Below are positions 16,666 to 25,141 of a stretch of 64,000 nt of DNA, piece after piece. Each line of letters starts with the position of its first letter. Within the stretch, counting starts at the first letter, position 1. The notes below the pieces were generated by a model, which saw only the letters and a program-made list of their open reading frames with translations, was not told the origin of the DNA and made no database searches. Location of the stretch: NCBI GenBank assembly GCA_913060505.1, contig CAJXRQ010000007.1, positions 1 to 64,000 on the forward strand, in the 5' to 3' direction. The position numbers were made by a program, and so were the translations under genes. This DNA is from an uncultured Desulfovibrio sp. GTDB taxonomy: Bacteria > Desulfobacterota > Desulfovibrionia > Desulfovibrionales > Desulfovibrionaceae.

Positions 16666-18096
16666 TTAACTTGCCATCGATTTTTCCGGCCAGAGCAAGC
16701 GTTTTCCTTTTCGACTGAGCCACCCCAACGGCAATCCGTCAAAATAGAATGCAGCTGGTCCCTTGGCTTTCTCATCCGGTGCGGAGAGCGATCGTCCCTG
16801 CAGCAGCGCTTCCAGTGAAGCGGCATCATCAACATCCACACGCCGGCTGCGCCCGTTTGTATCCGACAGCGGCATAAGTGCCCGGGCTGTTGCGTCTACC
16901 TGAAAACGCCCTTTTGCGTCTGAACGGCCGATCTTGCGATGACCTTCCTTTTTGTCGATCCGTTTCTTGGAACGCTTCCCGGCAGGTTTCCCCGCATGCG
17001 CTTCCAACGATTTGTATCGACCCAAGGGAAAACCGCGAACATGCATGGACTGTGCGGCACAGTCCACAAGCCCCTGATGCAGGAAAAAGAGTGTGCCACG
17101 TGATTCATGCACCACGCCGGGAGGTAACAGATCCCACTGCATCTGTTCTCCGCCTTGCATGGAATGCAGGTCATCGACCTTGAAAGAAATGCCCATTTTC
17201 GAACTGAGCGCAGAATTTGCTCCCATACGCGCTGTTTTCTGCGCACTCAGGCTCTCCTGCGCAAGGCTTTCTGCGCCTCCGGGCTTGCGCAAACGGGCCA
17301 GAAAAAAACCTTGTCCCAACGAATCATCCGCAACACGCAACACACCATCCTGCCCGGGCAGCAGAGGCGACTCAAACGTGAAACCTGGCGGTGGCACCAA
17401 GGATTCCAGCTCAAGATCGAAATTATCCAAGGCCCAACGCACCTGTTCCTCATTTTCCTGCACGTTGGTGGTGCAGGTGGAATAGACGACAACACCACCG
17501 GGAGCCAACAGCTCGGCCGCTTTGGCGAGGAGCGTTTTTTGCAGTGCGACCAGTGGAGGAATCCTGTCGCCGGACCAGAGTTCACGAGCCTTGGGATTGC
17601 GATCCAAAGTCCCCCAGCCGCTGCACGGAGGGTCCAGCTGGATGTGACTCCAGCCGGCCTCAGGCAAAGGGAGATCCTGAGCAGGCAAACGCACGGAACC
17701 GGCATTGAAGGCGTTGAAACGCCGCAAATTCATGCGCAGGATGCCCACCCGCTCCGCCGAAGGCTCACAGGCCAGCACGTAACCGCCCACCCCCACCATG
17801 CGCGAAAGCATGCCGGTTTTGCTGCCGGGCGCCGAGCACATGTCCAGAACGCCTGCACCGAGGGGCGGAGCAAGAGCCAGAGGCGGCAGCATGGAAGAGC
17901 GATCCTGAATATATATACGCCCGAAACGTTGGGCAAAGGAGGAGCCGAGGGGAAATGGTTCATGGAGCAATTCACGGGCAAAAGGATCAAACGGCAGGGG
18001 GCGAAACTCGTACCCCTGCACACGAAGCAGTTTTTCCACGGCGGGGATTTCCCGATCTTCACAAACAAGCCGGAACGTCCGGTTCTCAAACCCCAT
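16666..18096 (-). CDS. RsmB/NOP-family RNA (cytosine-C5) methyltransferase
   Basis: A 476-residue SAM-dependent RNA m5C methyltransferase. The catalytic core lies in the N-terminal 260 residues: SAM-binding LDMCSAPGSKTGMLSRM, motif IV HIQLDPPCSGWGTL with its cysteine, and the second catalytic cysteine in VVVYSTCTTNVQENE. The C-terminal half, with a basic stretch (GKPAGKRSKKRIDKK) and a final WLSRKGKRLLWP, resembles the RNA-binding extension of RsmF-type enzymes, which methylate 16S rRNA. Which nucleotide is modified cannot be read from sequence. GGGAG lies 8 bases before the ATG at 18096. It is monocistronic between tRNA-Asp and the divergent exported VCBS protein. Confidence 0.9.
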   Translation of the reverse strand: MGFENRTFRLVCEDREIPAVEKLLRVQGYEFRPLPFDPFARELLHEPFPLGSSFAQRFGRIYIQDRSSMLPPLALAPPLGAGVLDMCSAPGSKTGMLSRMVGVGGYVLACEPSAERVGILRMNLRRFNAFNAGSVRLPAQDLPLPEAGWSHIQLDPPCSGWGTLDRNPKARELWSGDRIPPLVALQKTLLAKAAELLAPGGVVVYSTCTTNVQENEEQVRWALDNFDLELESLVPPPGFTFESPLLPGQDGVLRVADDSLGQGFFLARLRKPGGAESLAQESLSAQKTARMGANSALSSKMGISFKVDDLHSMQGGEQMQWDLLPPGVVHESRGTLFFLHQGLVDCAAQSMHVRGFPLGRYKSLEAHAGKPAGKRSKKRIDKKEGHRKIGRSDAKGRFQVDATARALMPLSDTNGRSRRVDVDDAASLEALLQGRSLSAPDEKAKGPAAFYFDGLPLGWLSRKGKRLLWPEKSMAS

Positions 18097-18320
18097 CGAA
18101 TGCTCCCTTGCAAAAAAGTGGGCCGGATCGCAGAACGCATGAAACTATCACCCCTGCGCAAAATCCGTGCAGCTTCATTACAGGCATCAAACGAGGTTTA
18201 CAAGGCCACAGCCCCTTTGCAAGCCGGGCTGTAACCTGTTATTACTGGCTCCCGCCTGTAATTCAGGCGTATCAAACAAAAAAGACCGGGCGCCCCGCCC
18301 ATTTTCATTCGGAGGAATAC

Positions 18321-19976
18321 ATGGTTCGACTTTCCGCATTTTCACGGTATGCAATGCTGGCCTTTCTCGGCCTGTTGCTCATGGCCGTACCCGCACAGGC
18401 GCAACGTGCCAAAACCTATCTGGTGTTGCCGTTCAAGTATGATGGCCCGGCAAAATTCAAATACTACTCCCCTGCCCTGCAGGCTGACTTGAGCAGCAAA
18501 CTGGAATGGAGCGGCCACTTCCAGCCGGCGGACCAAATCGACACCACCAATGTAAAGCGCCCCTCTTCCGAAGCTGAAGCGATCCAACTGGCCAAGGCAT
18601 TGGGTGTGGACTACATCGCTTGGGGTTCAACCTCCATCCTGAACAAAACCGCCACCATGCAGGTGTCCGTTCAGGGAGTGGCCGGGGACAAATGGAGCAA
18701 CAAGGGGCAAATGCCCACTGCTAAAATAACTGATTGGATGCGCAAATCCGCAGATTCCATCATGGGCGACCTGTACCACCGTCCCGGCTATGGACAATCA
18801 GCAGGAGAAAAAGCTGAAGCGCAAAAGGAACAGCAACAGAAATCATCCGGTCCCAAAGGGGCGAATTTTCTTTCCGCCACAGGCTCCAACCCGAGCAACA
18901 ACTACGGGGTCAAAACCCTGAACCCGCAATTCCGCTATGAAGGCGGCGTGGAAACGCCGGGCCGCTGGCGCAGCCAAACCCTGCGTTACCCCTCCTACAA
19001 CATGGTGGTCTGTGACGGAGACGGCGACGGCAAAAACGAAGTGTTCATCATGGCCGAACACAAGATCCATGCGTTCCGCTTTGACAAAGGCAAACTTGAA
19101 CCTCTGGAAACCTTCCAGCTGGTCCGCCGCTTCAAGCTCCTGCGCGTTTCCTGCATGGACGTGAACGGCGATGGGACTCAGGATCTTATTGTCGCGGGGT
19201 ATCAGGACGACCGGCCTGTTTCCCACGTGATCTCGTTCAAGGGCGGGAAATATGAATATCTGGTCAAGAACTTCACCAAATTCCTTGGCGCATTGAAAAC
19301 GCCTCCTACCTACCGCCCCATGCTCGTGGCACAGAAGAAGGGACGCCGTGAATTCTTTGATACATACATGTTCGAAGCCTATTACAAGGACGGCGAAATC
19401 CGGTTGGCAAACAAAATCGCCACGCCGGCATTCGGCAACATCTTCAATACCTGCTACGTTCCGGAAGGCGATTCCTACAAAATCTGCGTGATCAACGATT
19501 TCCGCAAGCTGCTTGTATACACTCCCTCACTGGAACGACAGTCTGAAACCGAAGAATCCTACAACACTTCTCCCATCATGGTGGAATATGAAGATGTTCC
19601 ATATGGCTTGGGAGGATCGCCCACTGAGGGCATGGATTCCTACCTGTACATTCCCATTCGCATGACTGCGGCCAACCTGACCCAAAAGGATAAATTCGAA
19701 CTGTTGGTGAATAAGGACATCACCCTCGCGGGTGTGGTTTTTGACAGGTTCCACCAGTTTGCGCAGGGCGAAATCCATGCCATGGTATGGGACGGCGTGG
19801 GCATGAACCTGGCGTGGAAGACACGTCGCATCAAGGGTACGGTCATCGACTACCAAATCGTGGACCTGAACAACGACGGCAAAAAGCAACTGGCCGTGCT
19901 GGTCAACACGTATCCCGGCAACCTCGGAGTCAAGGCCCGCAAAACAATTGTGGTTACCTACGAATTGGACATGTAA
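18321..19976 (+). CDS. Exported FG-GAP/VCBS-repeat protein with TolB/FlgO-like N-terminal domain
   Basis: A 551-residue exported protein. The ATG at 18321 has GGAGG 6 bases upstream and begins a clear signal peptide (AMLAFLGLLLMAVPAQA-QRA). The first ~130 mature residues (KTYLVLPFKYDGPAKFKYY, LAKALGVDYIAWGS) resemble the nucleoside-binding-like N-terminal fold seen in TolB and FlgO-type proteins. After a Gln-rich linker come several DGDGDGKNEVF / DVNGDGTQDL / DLNNDGKKQL calcium-loop repeats typical of VCBS/FG-GAP beta-propellers (about residues 230-285 and 525-540). Probably periplasmic or surface-bound; function unknown. It is divergent from the methyltransferase gene and ends in a strong terminator. 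Confidence 0.82.
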   Translation: MVRLSAFSRYAMLAFLGLLLMAVPAQAQRAKTYLVLPFKYDGPAKFKYYSPALQADLSSKLEWSGHFQPADQIDTTNVKRPSSEAEAIQLAKALGVDYIAWGSTSILNKTATMQVSVQGVAGDKWSNKGQMPTAKITDWMRKSADSIMGDLYHRPGYGQSAGEKAEAQKEQQQKSSGPKGANFLSATGSNPSNNYGVKTLNPQFRYEGGVETPGRWRSQTLRYPSYNMVVCDGDGDGKNEVFIMAEHKIHAFRFDKGKLEPLETFQLVRRFKLLRVSCMDVNGDGTQDLIVAGYQDDRPVSHVISFKGGKYEYLVKNFTKFLGALKTPPTYRPMLVAQKKGRREFFDTYMFEAYYKDGEIRLANKIATPAFGNIFNTCYVPEGDSYKICVINDFRKLLVYTPSLERQSETEESYNTSPIMVEYEDVPYGLGGSPTEGMDSYLYIPIRMTAANLTQKDKFELLVNKDITLAGVVFDRFHQFAQGEIHAMVWDGVGMNLAWKTRRIKGTVIDYQIVDLNNDGKKQLAVLVNTYPGNLGVKARKTIVVTYELDM

Positions 19977-19985
19977 ATAACCAAG

Positions 19986-20020
19986 GCCCGGCTGGAGACT
20001 TGTCCGGCCGGGCATTTTTT
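19986..20020 (+). terminator. Terminator after the VCBS protein gene
   Basis: The arms GCCCGGC (19986-19992) and GCCGGGC (20007-20013) are followed by ATTTTTTATT. It ends the upstream transcript 20 bp before the dctP start. Confidence 0.85.
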
Positions 20021-20039
20021 ATTCTCTGGAGAACATGCC

Positions 20040-21086
20040 ATGAAAAGGATTCTTGCCGTTCTTGCATTGGTCTTTTTCGCATTTGTCCTCTCGGCCTGTT
20101 CGGACGCGAACAAGCCGGCTGAACAAAAAGCGGAAGCCATCACACTGAGCTACGCCAACTTCCCGCCCAAGATAACCTTTCCGTGCGTGCAAATGGAACG
20201 GTGGGCCAAGGAAGTTCACGCCCGCACCAACGGTGCTGTCACCATCAATACTTTTCCCGGCTCCACCCTGTTGGGCGCCAAGAACATGTTGCGTGGCGTA
20301 CAGGAAGGCCAGGCGGACATCGGCTGCCTGAGTCTGGCATACTACCCCGGAGTTTTTCCCTGCACCATCGCCACCAACCTCCCGGTTGGTTTTTCCTCGG
20401 CCACGGTAGCCAGCCTGACACTCTGGGATATCTTTCAGAAATACAAACCAGCGGAGTTCAAAAATCTCAAGGTGCTGACCATGTTCACCTCGGCACCATC
20501 CAACGTCATGAGCAAGAAGCCGCTCAAGAGCCTCGCAGACATGCGCGGCGTGGAGCTGCGCGGCAGCGGTTCCCTGTTGCGCATGATCGAAATCATGGGC
20601 GCCCAACCCGTGGGCATGCCCATGTCCCAAACCCCGGAAGCCTTGCAAAAGGGTGTGGTCAAGGGACTGGCTTCCTCGCTGGAAGTGCTCAAGGATTTCA
20701 ACTTCGCGGAAATCTGCCGCTATGAGACCATCACCAACCTGCCGGTCTATCCTTTTGCCGTGGTCATGAATCTGGACAAATGGAACGCCCTGCCCGACAG
20801 CACCAAGAAAGTGCTGAACGAACTTGGCCGCGAGCAGGCGCTCTGGACCGGACAATACATGGACGCCCACATCCGCGAAGCCGTTGCGTGGTCCAAGGAA
20901 AAATACGGCATCGAAATCTTCAGGCTCACGGAAGCCGAACAGTCTGAAATCCGCAGTAAAGGGCAAGGCATCATTGCGGACTGGAAAGCAGAGGCCACCA
21001 AGGCCGGACTTGATGCCAACGCCATTTTGAGCGACGTCATGGAACTCAAGGCGAAATACGAAACGGAATACCCCGCCACCAAATAG
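20040..21086 (+). CDS. dctP: TRAP transporter solute-binding protein DctP
   Basis: A 348-residue periplasmic binding protein with a lipobox-like signal peptide (FAFVLSACSDANK: cleavage before Cys) so it may be membrane-anchored. Family features: YANFPPK near the start, VHARTNGAVTINTFPGSTLLG, the ligand-binding arginine region KSLADMRGVELRGSG and GMPMSQTPEALQKGVVKG, and the long helix at the C-terminus. The type is that for C4-dicarboxylates or other small organic acids. It is the first gene of dctP-dctQ-dctM; a strong hairpin after it should raise its level over the membrane subunits. Confidence 0.95.
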   Translation: MKRILAVLALVFFAFVLSACSDANKPAEQKAEAITLSYANFPPKITFPCVQMERWAKEVHARTNGAVTINTFPGSTLLGAKNMLRGVQEGQADIGCLSLAYYPGVFPCTIATNLPVGFSSATVASLTLWDIFQKYKPAEFKNLKVLTMFTSAPSNVMSKKPLKSLADMRGVELRGSGSLLRMIEIMGAQPVGMPMSQTPEALQKGVVKGLASSLEVLKDFNFAEICRYETITNLPVYPFAVVMNLDKWNALPDSTKKVLNELGREQALWTGQYMDAHIREAVAWSKEKYGIEIFRLTEAEQSEIRSKGQGIIADWKAEATKAGLDANAILSDVMELKAKYETEYPATK

Positions 21087-21094
21087 AGTATACC

Positions 21095-21125
21095 AGCCGC
21101 TCCGGCTTCCGGCCGGGGCGGCTTT
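21095..21125 (+). terminator. Intercistronic hairpin between dctP and dctQ
   Basis: A 12-bp stem (AGCCGC-CCGGC against GCCGG-GCGGCT) with a TTCC loop is followed by only a few T. It probably works as a partial terminator and as a 3' stabiliser of dctP mRNA, which fits the usual excess of binding protein over permease. Confidence 0.7.
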
Positions 21126-21135
21126 GAATACTTCC

Positions 21136-21624
21136 ATGATAGACACACTGGACCGCATAAGCCGGACGTTAGCCAAAGCCCTGACCCTCTTTGCAGGACT
21201 CATGCTCGTGTCCATGATGTTGTTGGCCTGCGCAAACATGGTTTCCCGCGCCGTATGGCTGCCCATCCAGGGAACATTCGAACTCATGGGCTTTTTCGGT
21301 GCAGTGACTACCGCCTTTGCCCTGGCCTTTGCCCAACTGAACAAAAGCCACATTTCAGTCGGGATTCTCATGAAATACCTGCCCAAGGCAGTTCGCCGAA
21401 TTCTGGACGCACTGACCAGCCTCGCCTCCTGTGCGTTTTTCGCGCTCATTGGCACGGAAACCTCGAAATGGGCCAACTATCTGGTTTCCACCGGGGAACT
21501 TTCCGAAACCCTGCGCATAGCCTACCACCCCTTCGTGTTCGCCACGGCCACGGGATGCCTGCTCATGGCTTTTGTCCTGTTTGTGGACACACTGAAAACC
21601 ATAACCGGAAGGACCGAACACTGA
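21136..21624 (+). CDS. dctQ: TRAP transporter small permease DctQ
   Basis: A 162-residue inner-membrane protein with four predicted helices (MLVSMMLLACANMVSRAV, FFGAVTTAFALAFAQL, ALTSLASCAFFALIG, FVFATATGCLLMAFVLFV). The ATG at 21136 is preferred to an in-frame TTG at 21124; neither has a strong ribosome site. The family segment 'PIQGTFELMGFFGAVTTAFALAFAQ' pattern (the usual WP...E...) is present. It overlaps dctM by one base (TGATG), so the two are co-translated. Confidence 0.93.
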   Translation: MIDTLDRISRTLAKALTLFAGLMLVSMMLLACANMVSRAVWLPIQGTFELMGFFGAVTTAFALAFAQLNKSHISVGILMKYLPKAVRRILDALTSLASCAFFALIGTETSKWANYLVSTGELSETLRIAYHPFVFATATGCLLMAFVLFVDTLKTITGRTEH

Positions 21625-22925
21625 TGGACCCGTCCGTAGCCGGGTTGGCCGGAATCATCATCCTGCTGGCAGCAATTTTTCTGCTTCGCGTCCCCGTGGG
21701 GTTTGCCATGGGCATTATCGGTTTTGCCGGATTCGCACATATCCTCGGCTGGAAGGCAGCCACGGGCATGCTTGGCACTGAAGTATGGGGAGTATTCTCT
21801 TCCTATGGTCTCACGGTCATTCCCCTGTTCATTCTCATGGGGCAAATATGTTTTTATTCCGGGGTCAATGAACGACTCTACAAGGCCGCCTATGCATGGA
21901 TGGGGCACATCCGCGGAGGCCTCGCCATGGCCACGGTATTGGCCTGCGGCGGCTTTGCGGCCATCTGCGGTTCCAACTCTGCAACCGCTGCCACCATGAG
22001 CACGGTGGCACTGCCCCAAATGAAAAAATACGGATACAGCCCCATCCTTTCCACCGGTTCCGTAGCGGCCGGCGCAACGCTGGGTGTGGTTATCCCGCCT
22101 TCCGTGGTGCTGATCATCATCGGTCTGCAAACCAGCCAGTCCATTGCGGCGCTTTTTGTGGGCAGTATTGTTCCGGGAATCCTGCTCACATCACTCTTTC
22201 TGGGAACCGTCTATTGGCTTTGCCGCAAGAACCCGACATGGGGACCGGCGGGAAAGGGCATGACTCTGCACCAAAAAATCGCCACCCTGCCCGGCTCCGT
22301 GGAAATGCTGGTACTCTTCGCCCTTGTCATGGGCGGATTGTTCATGGGCCTGTTCACGCCAACGGAGGCCGGAGCAGCCGGAGCAGCGTTGTCTCTGCTC
22401 ATCAGCCTTGCCACCCGCACCATGACCCTGAAAAAATTCCGCACAGCCTGCACGGATACACTCAAAGTTTCCAGCATGATCATGGTCATCGTCATGGGAG
22501 CGGTCATTTTCGGACGCTTTCTGGCTGTTACCCGTTTGCCGTTTGAAACAGCCAGTGCCGTGGCTTCGCTGAACATCCCCCCCATGGTAATCATCATGCT
22601 CATCTGCCTCATCTACGTAGTAGGCGGAATGGTCATGGATGCGCTGGCCATGTTGCTGGTAACCATCCCCATCTTCTTTCCCGTTGTGCAAGCCATGGGG
22701 TTCGATCCGCTTTGGTTCGGCGTGCTCATTACGGTCGTCACGACATTGGGCGCCATCACCCCACCGGTAGGGGTCAACATTTTCATCGTGGCCTCCATGG
22801 CCCCGGACGTACCCATGGGCAACGTTTTCAAGGGCGTGCTCCATTTCATGGGAGCTTATTTGATCCTCACAGCACTTTTGCTGGCATTTCCCGCATTGGT
22901 TACATTCCTGCCCTCCATGATGTGA
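21624..22925 (+). CDS. dctM: TRAP transporter large permease DctM
   Basis: A 433-residue inner-membrane protein with about 12 helices, the catalytic permease of the TRAP system that couples solute uptake to Na+. Seen: FLLRVPVGFAMGIIGF, VIPLFILMGQI, CGGFAAICGSNSATAATMS, GATLGVVIPPSVVLIIIG, LFTPTEAGAAGAALSLLI and ITPPVGVNIFIVASM, the conserved DctM blocks. The start overlaps the dctQ stop. It is the last gene of the operon; about 80 bp separate it from the pseudouridine synthase gene. Confidence 0.96.
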   Translation: MDPSVAGLAGIIILLAAIFLLRVPVGFAMGIIGFAGFAHILGWKAATGMLGTEVWGVFSSYGLTVIPLFILMGQICFYSGVNERLYKAAYAWMGHIRGGLAMATVLACGGFAAICGSNSATAATMSTVALPQMKKYGYSPILSTGSVAAGATLGVVIPPSVVLIIIGLQTSQSIAALFVGSIVPGILLTSLFLGTVYWLCRKNPTWGPAGKGMTLHQKIATLPGSVEMLVLFALVMGGLFMGLFTPTEAGAAGAALSLLISLATRTMTLKKFRTACTDTLKVSSMIMVIVMGAVIFGRFLAVTRLPFETASAVASLNIPPMVIIMLICLIYVVGGMVMDALAMLLVTIPIFFPVVQAMGFDPLWFGVLITVVTTLGAITPPVGVNIFIVASMAPDVPMGNVFKGVLHFMGAYLILTALLLAFPALVTFLPSMM

Positions 22926-23003
22926 TGACGGCCGGCTTGCGGCCAGTATCCAAAAAATCTATTTTCACGGGCAATAAACCAACAACGGGAAAATCAAAAA
23001 AAC

Positions 23004-23924
23004 ATGCCCAAAGCTGTCATCGTCGAAGTCACCCACGCCGAATCCGGCCAGAAACTTTTACAGTTTCTCGAACGCCGCCTGCAGGGCGACGTTCCGCGTT
23101 CAGCCATCATGCGCTGGATACGCAAGGGGCAGGTGCGCGTGGACAAGGGACGGAAAAAACCTTTTGACAGAATTCAGGAAGGCCAAAACGTCCGTATCCC
23201 GCCCTACCATGCGGACGAACCCGACACTGCCAAAACAACACACGCCGACAAACCGCACCTCCAGATTGTCCATCATGAAAACGGCCTGCTGGTTGTAAAC
23301 AAACCCGCTGGCTTGGCTGTGCATGGCGGAGATGGACAGGTCGATTCCCTTGTCGCCCGGTTGCGAAACATGTTCCTGAATGCGGATTTTGCGCCGACCC
23401 TGTGCCACCGACTGGACCGGGATACTTCGGGCCTGCTGCTGGCGGCTACGTCCTATGGCACTTTGCGGACCATGAACGGGCTCTTTGCCTCGGGAGGAGT
23501 TCATAAACTCTATCTGGCTTGGGTTTCCGGACGTTGGGAAAACCCCGGAACCATGTTGTTGGAAGACCGTATGGAAAAAAAAGGTCGCCCCGGCAGCGAA
23601 AAGATGGCAACAGGAAAAGGAAAAACAGCCAGGGCCGAAATTCACCCCCTGCTTTCAGATACAAAAGCCAGCCTCCTGGCCATACGCCTAATAACAGGCC
23701 GCACACACCAGATACGCGTACAACTTGCCTCCCGGAACCATCCAGTGATAGGAGACAATAAATACGGGACAACAACACGCACACAACTCAAGCTGCATTG
23801 TTTCTGCATGCAACTGCCGAAACTGACATTTTGCCAGCCTCCGCCCTGGAGTGGAGGATGGGCCGTTTCCGAAAGTCTGCAAAAGGAAGCACAAATGCTG
23901 TTGCCTGACCTATTTTCCGAATAA
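23004..23924 (+). CDS. RluC/RluD-family pseudouridine synthase
   Basis: A 306-residue enzyme that isomerises uridine in RNA, most likely 23S rRNA. An N-terminal S4 RNA-binding domain (RSAIMRWIRKGQVRVDKG) is followed by the catalytic domain, with LVVNKPAGLAVHGG, the active-site motif HRLDRDTSGLLL (catalytic Asp), KLYLAWV and RLITGRTHQIRVQLA, and a C-terminal HPVIGDNKYG. The target position cannot be fixed; the S4 domain points to the RluC/RluD subgroup. The ribosome site is weak (GGGAAAATC). Possibly transcribed alone. Confidence 0.93.
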   Translation: MPKAVIVEVTHAESGQKLLQFLERRLQGDVPRSAIMRWIRKGQVRVDKGRKKPFDRIQEGQNVRIPPYHADEPDTAKTTHADKPHLQIVHHENGLLVVNKPAGLAVHGGDGQVDSLVARLRNMFLNADFAPTLCHRLDRDTSGLLLAATSYGTLRTMNGLFASGGVHKLYLAWVSGRWENPGTMLLEDRMEKKGRPGSEKMATGKGKTARAEIHPLLSDTKASLLAIRLITGRTHQIRVQLASRNHPVIGDNKYGTTTRTQLKLHCFCMQLPKLTFCQPPPWSGGWAVSESLQKEAQMLLPDLFSE

Positions 23925-24001
23925 AAACGAACGCACACGCTACAGCAAAAGCACAAACGCCGTCCCGATCGGCATGAGGATCGAAAGACATGGAGGACCC
24001 C

Positions 24002-24556
24002 ATGAAACGACTGCTTGCTCCCGTTCTGATGCTTGCGGTGCTGCTCGGTGCCAACCTGCTTCAGGGTTGTGCCGTATACAAGGCAGCCGTGGACGAACGC
24101 AATGTAAGCACCATTGCCAGCGACGAAAAAATCACCCTGCTCATCAAAAAGGAATTCCTCAATGACGACAGTGTGAAATACCTTGATTATGACGTTGCCA
24201 GTTATCAGGGGCACGTTTACATCATGGGCGAATATGAAAGCAGGACACAGGCTGACCGTGCCGTAACTCTGGCCCGCAAGGTGGAAGGGGTACACAAGGT
24301 AACAACCTATCTTCTTCCCAAAAAGAAAAATGATACCTGTGGAACGCTGGACAGCCTCGAATTGGAGGCCAGCATCAAAAAACGGCTTATTGAAGACAAG
24401 GACGTCTGGTCCACCAACGTAGATGTATATATGGTGCAGTGCAACGCCGTGCTTGTGGGAATGGTCGGTTCGTCTGCGGAGCGCAACCGCGCCATCGCCC
24501 ACGCAAAGAGCGTTCCGGGCGTACGCAGCGTACAATCATTCCTCACCATTCTCTAG
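24002..24556 (+). CDS. BON-domain lipoprotein
   Basis: A 184-residue lipoprotein. ATG at 24002 is supported by GGAGG 5 bases upstream (an earlier in-frame ATG is at 23990). Signal peptide plus lipobox LLQGC places it in an outer or periplasmic membrane leaflet. Two BON modules follow: ITLLIKKEFLNDDSVKYL...GHVYIMGEY...VTLARKVEGVHKVT and ASIKKRLIEDKDVWST...AVLVGMVGS...AIAHAKSVPGVRSV. This matches the double-BON architecture of OsmY/DolP-type envelope proteins that bind phospholipid. It is followed after 6 bp by an NlpC/P60 lipoprotein, so the two form an envelope-maintenance pair. Confidence 0.92.
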   Translation: MKRLLAPVLMLAVLLGANLLQGCAVYKAAVDERNVSTIASDEKITLLIKKEFLNDDSVKYLDYDVASYQGHVYIMGEYESRTQADRAVTLARKVEGVHKVTTYLLPKKKNDTCGTLDSLELEASIKKRLIEDKDVWSTNVDVYMVQCNAVLVGMVGSSAERNRAIAHAKSVPGVRSVQSFLTIL

Positions 24557-24562
24557 TGTGCC

Positions 24563-25099
24563 ATGAATAAAACAGGGACCACATACGCCAGCCGGCTTCC
24601 GGCCCGTAGAGTGGTCCCTGCTTTCCTTTTACTCACGGCACTCTGCCTGACCGGCTGCGCCAATCTCAACCCTTTTGCAAGTAAACCGTCCGGCCAAGCC
24701 GGATTTCGCAGCCTCCCCGCTCCATCAAAAAAGGCTGCAGCAGTCATCAGGACAGCCCGCTCTATTTTGGGCGCACCTTACGCATGGGGCGGCAACTCCC
24801 CGGCAAAGGGGTTCGACTGCTCCGGTCTCGTCTGGTGGGTATATGCCAAAAACGGCGTCCGGGTTCCCCGGGTCTCATGGGAACAGTACGGGGCAGGAAA
24901 GTTTGTTGAAAAACGTGATATCAGTCCCGGCGATCTGGTCTTTTACCGGGTATTGACCGGCAAAAGCATGCATGTCGGCATCGTCACGGAAAAACATACA
25001 TTCATACACAGTCCCCGGTCGGGGAAGCGTGTCATGGAATCGGACATGACCAACCCTTTCTGGCGGGAGCATTATGTCGGAGCCAGACGGCTCCTGTAG
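24563..25099 (+). CDS. NlpC/P60-family lipoprotein (peptidoglycan endopeptidase)
   Basis: A 178-residue lipoprotein with the lipobox CLTGC after a hydrophobic signal (VVPAFLLLTALCL). The C-terminal ~115 residues are an NlpC/P60 cysteine peptidase: GAPYAWGGNSPAKGFDCSGLVWW holds the catalytic Cys, MHVGIV the His, and FIHSPR the third polar residue. Such enzymes cleave D-Glu-gamma-diamino acid bonds in stem peptides. The gene starts 6 bp after the BON lipoprotein and lacks a clear ribosome site of its own, suggesting translational coupling. Confidence 0.92.
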   Translation: MNKTGTTYASRLPARRVVPAFLLLTALCLTGCANLNPFASKPSGQAGFRSLPAPSKKAAAVIRTARSILGAPYAWGGNSPAKGFDCSGLVWWVYAKNGVRVPRVSWEQYGAGKFVEKRDISPGDLVFYRVLTGKSMHVGIVTEKHTFIHSPRSGKRVMESDMTNPFWREHYVGARRLL

Positions 25100-25141
25100 C
25101 GCCCCTGGCAATATTTATGAATCAGGTATAAAGAAAGACGC

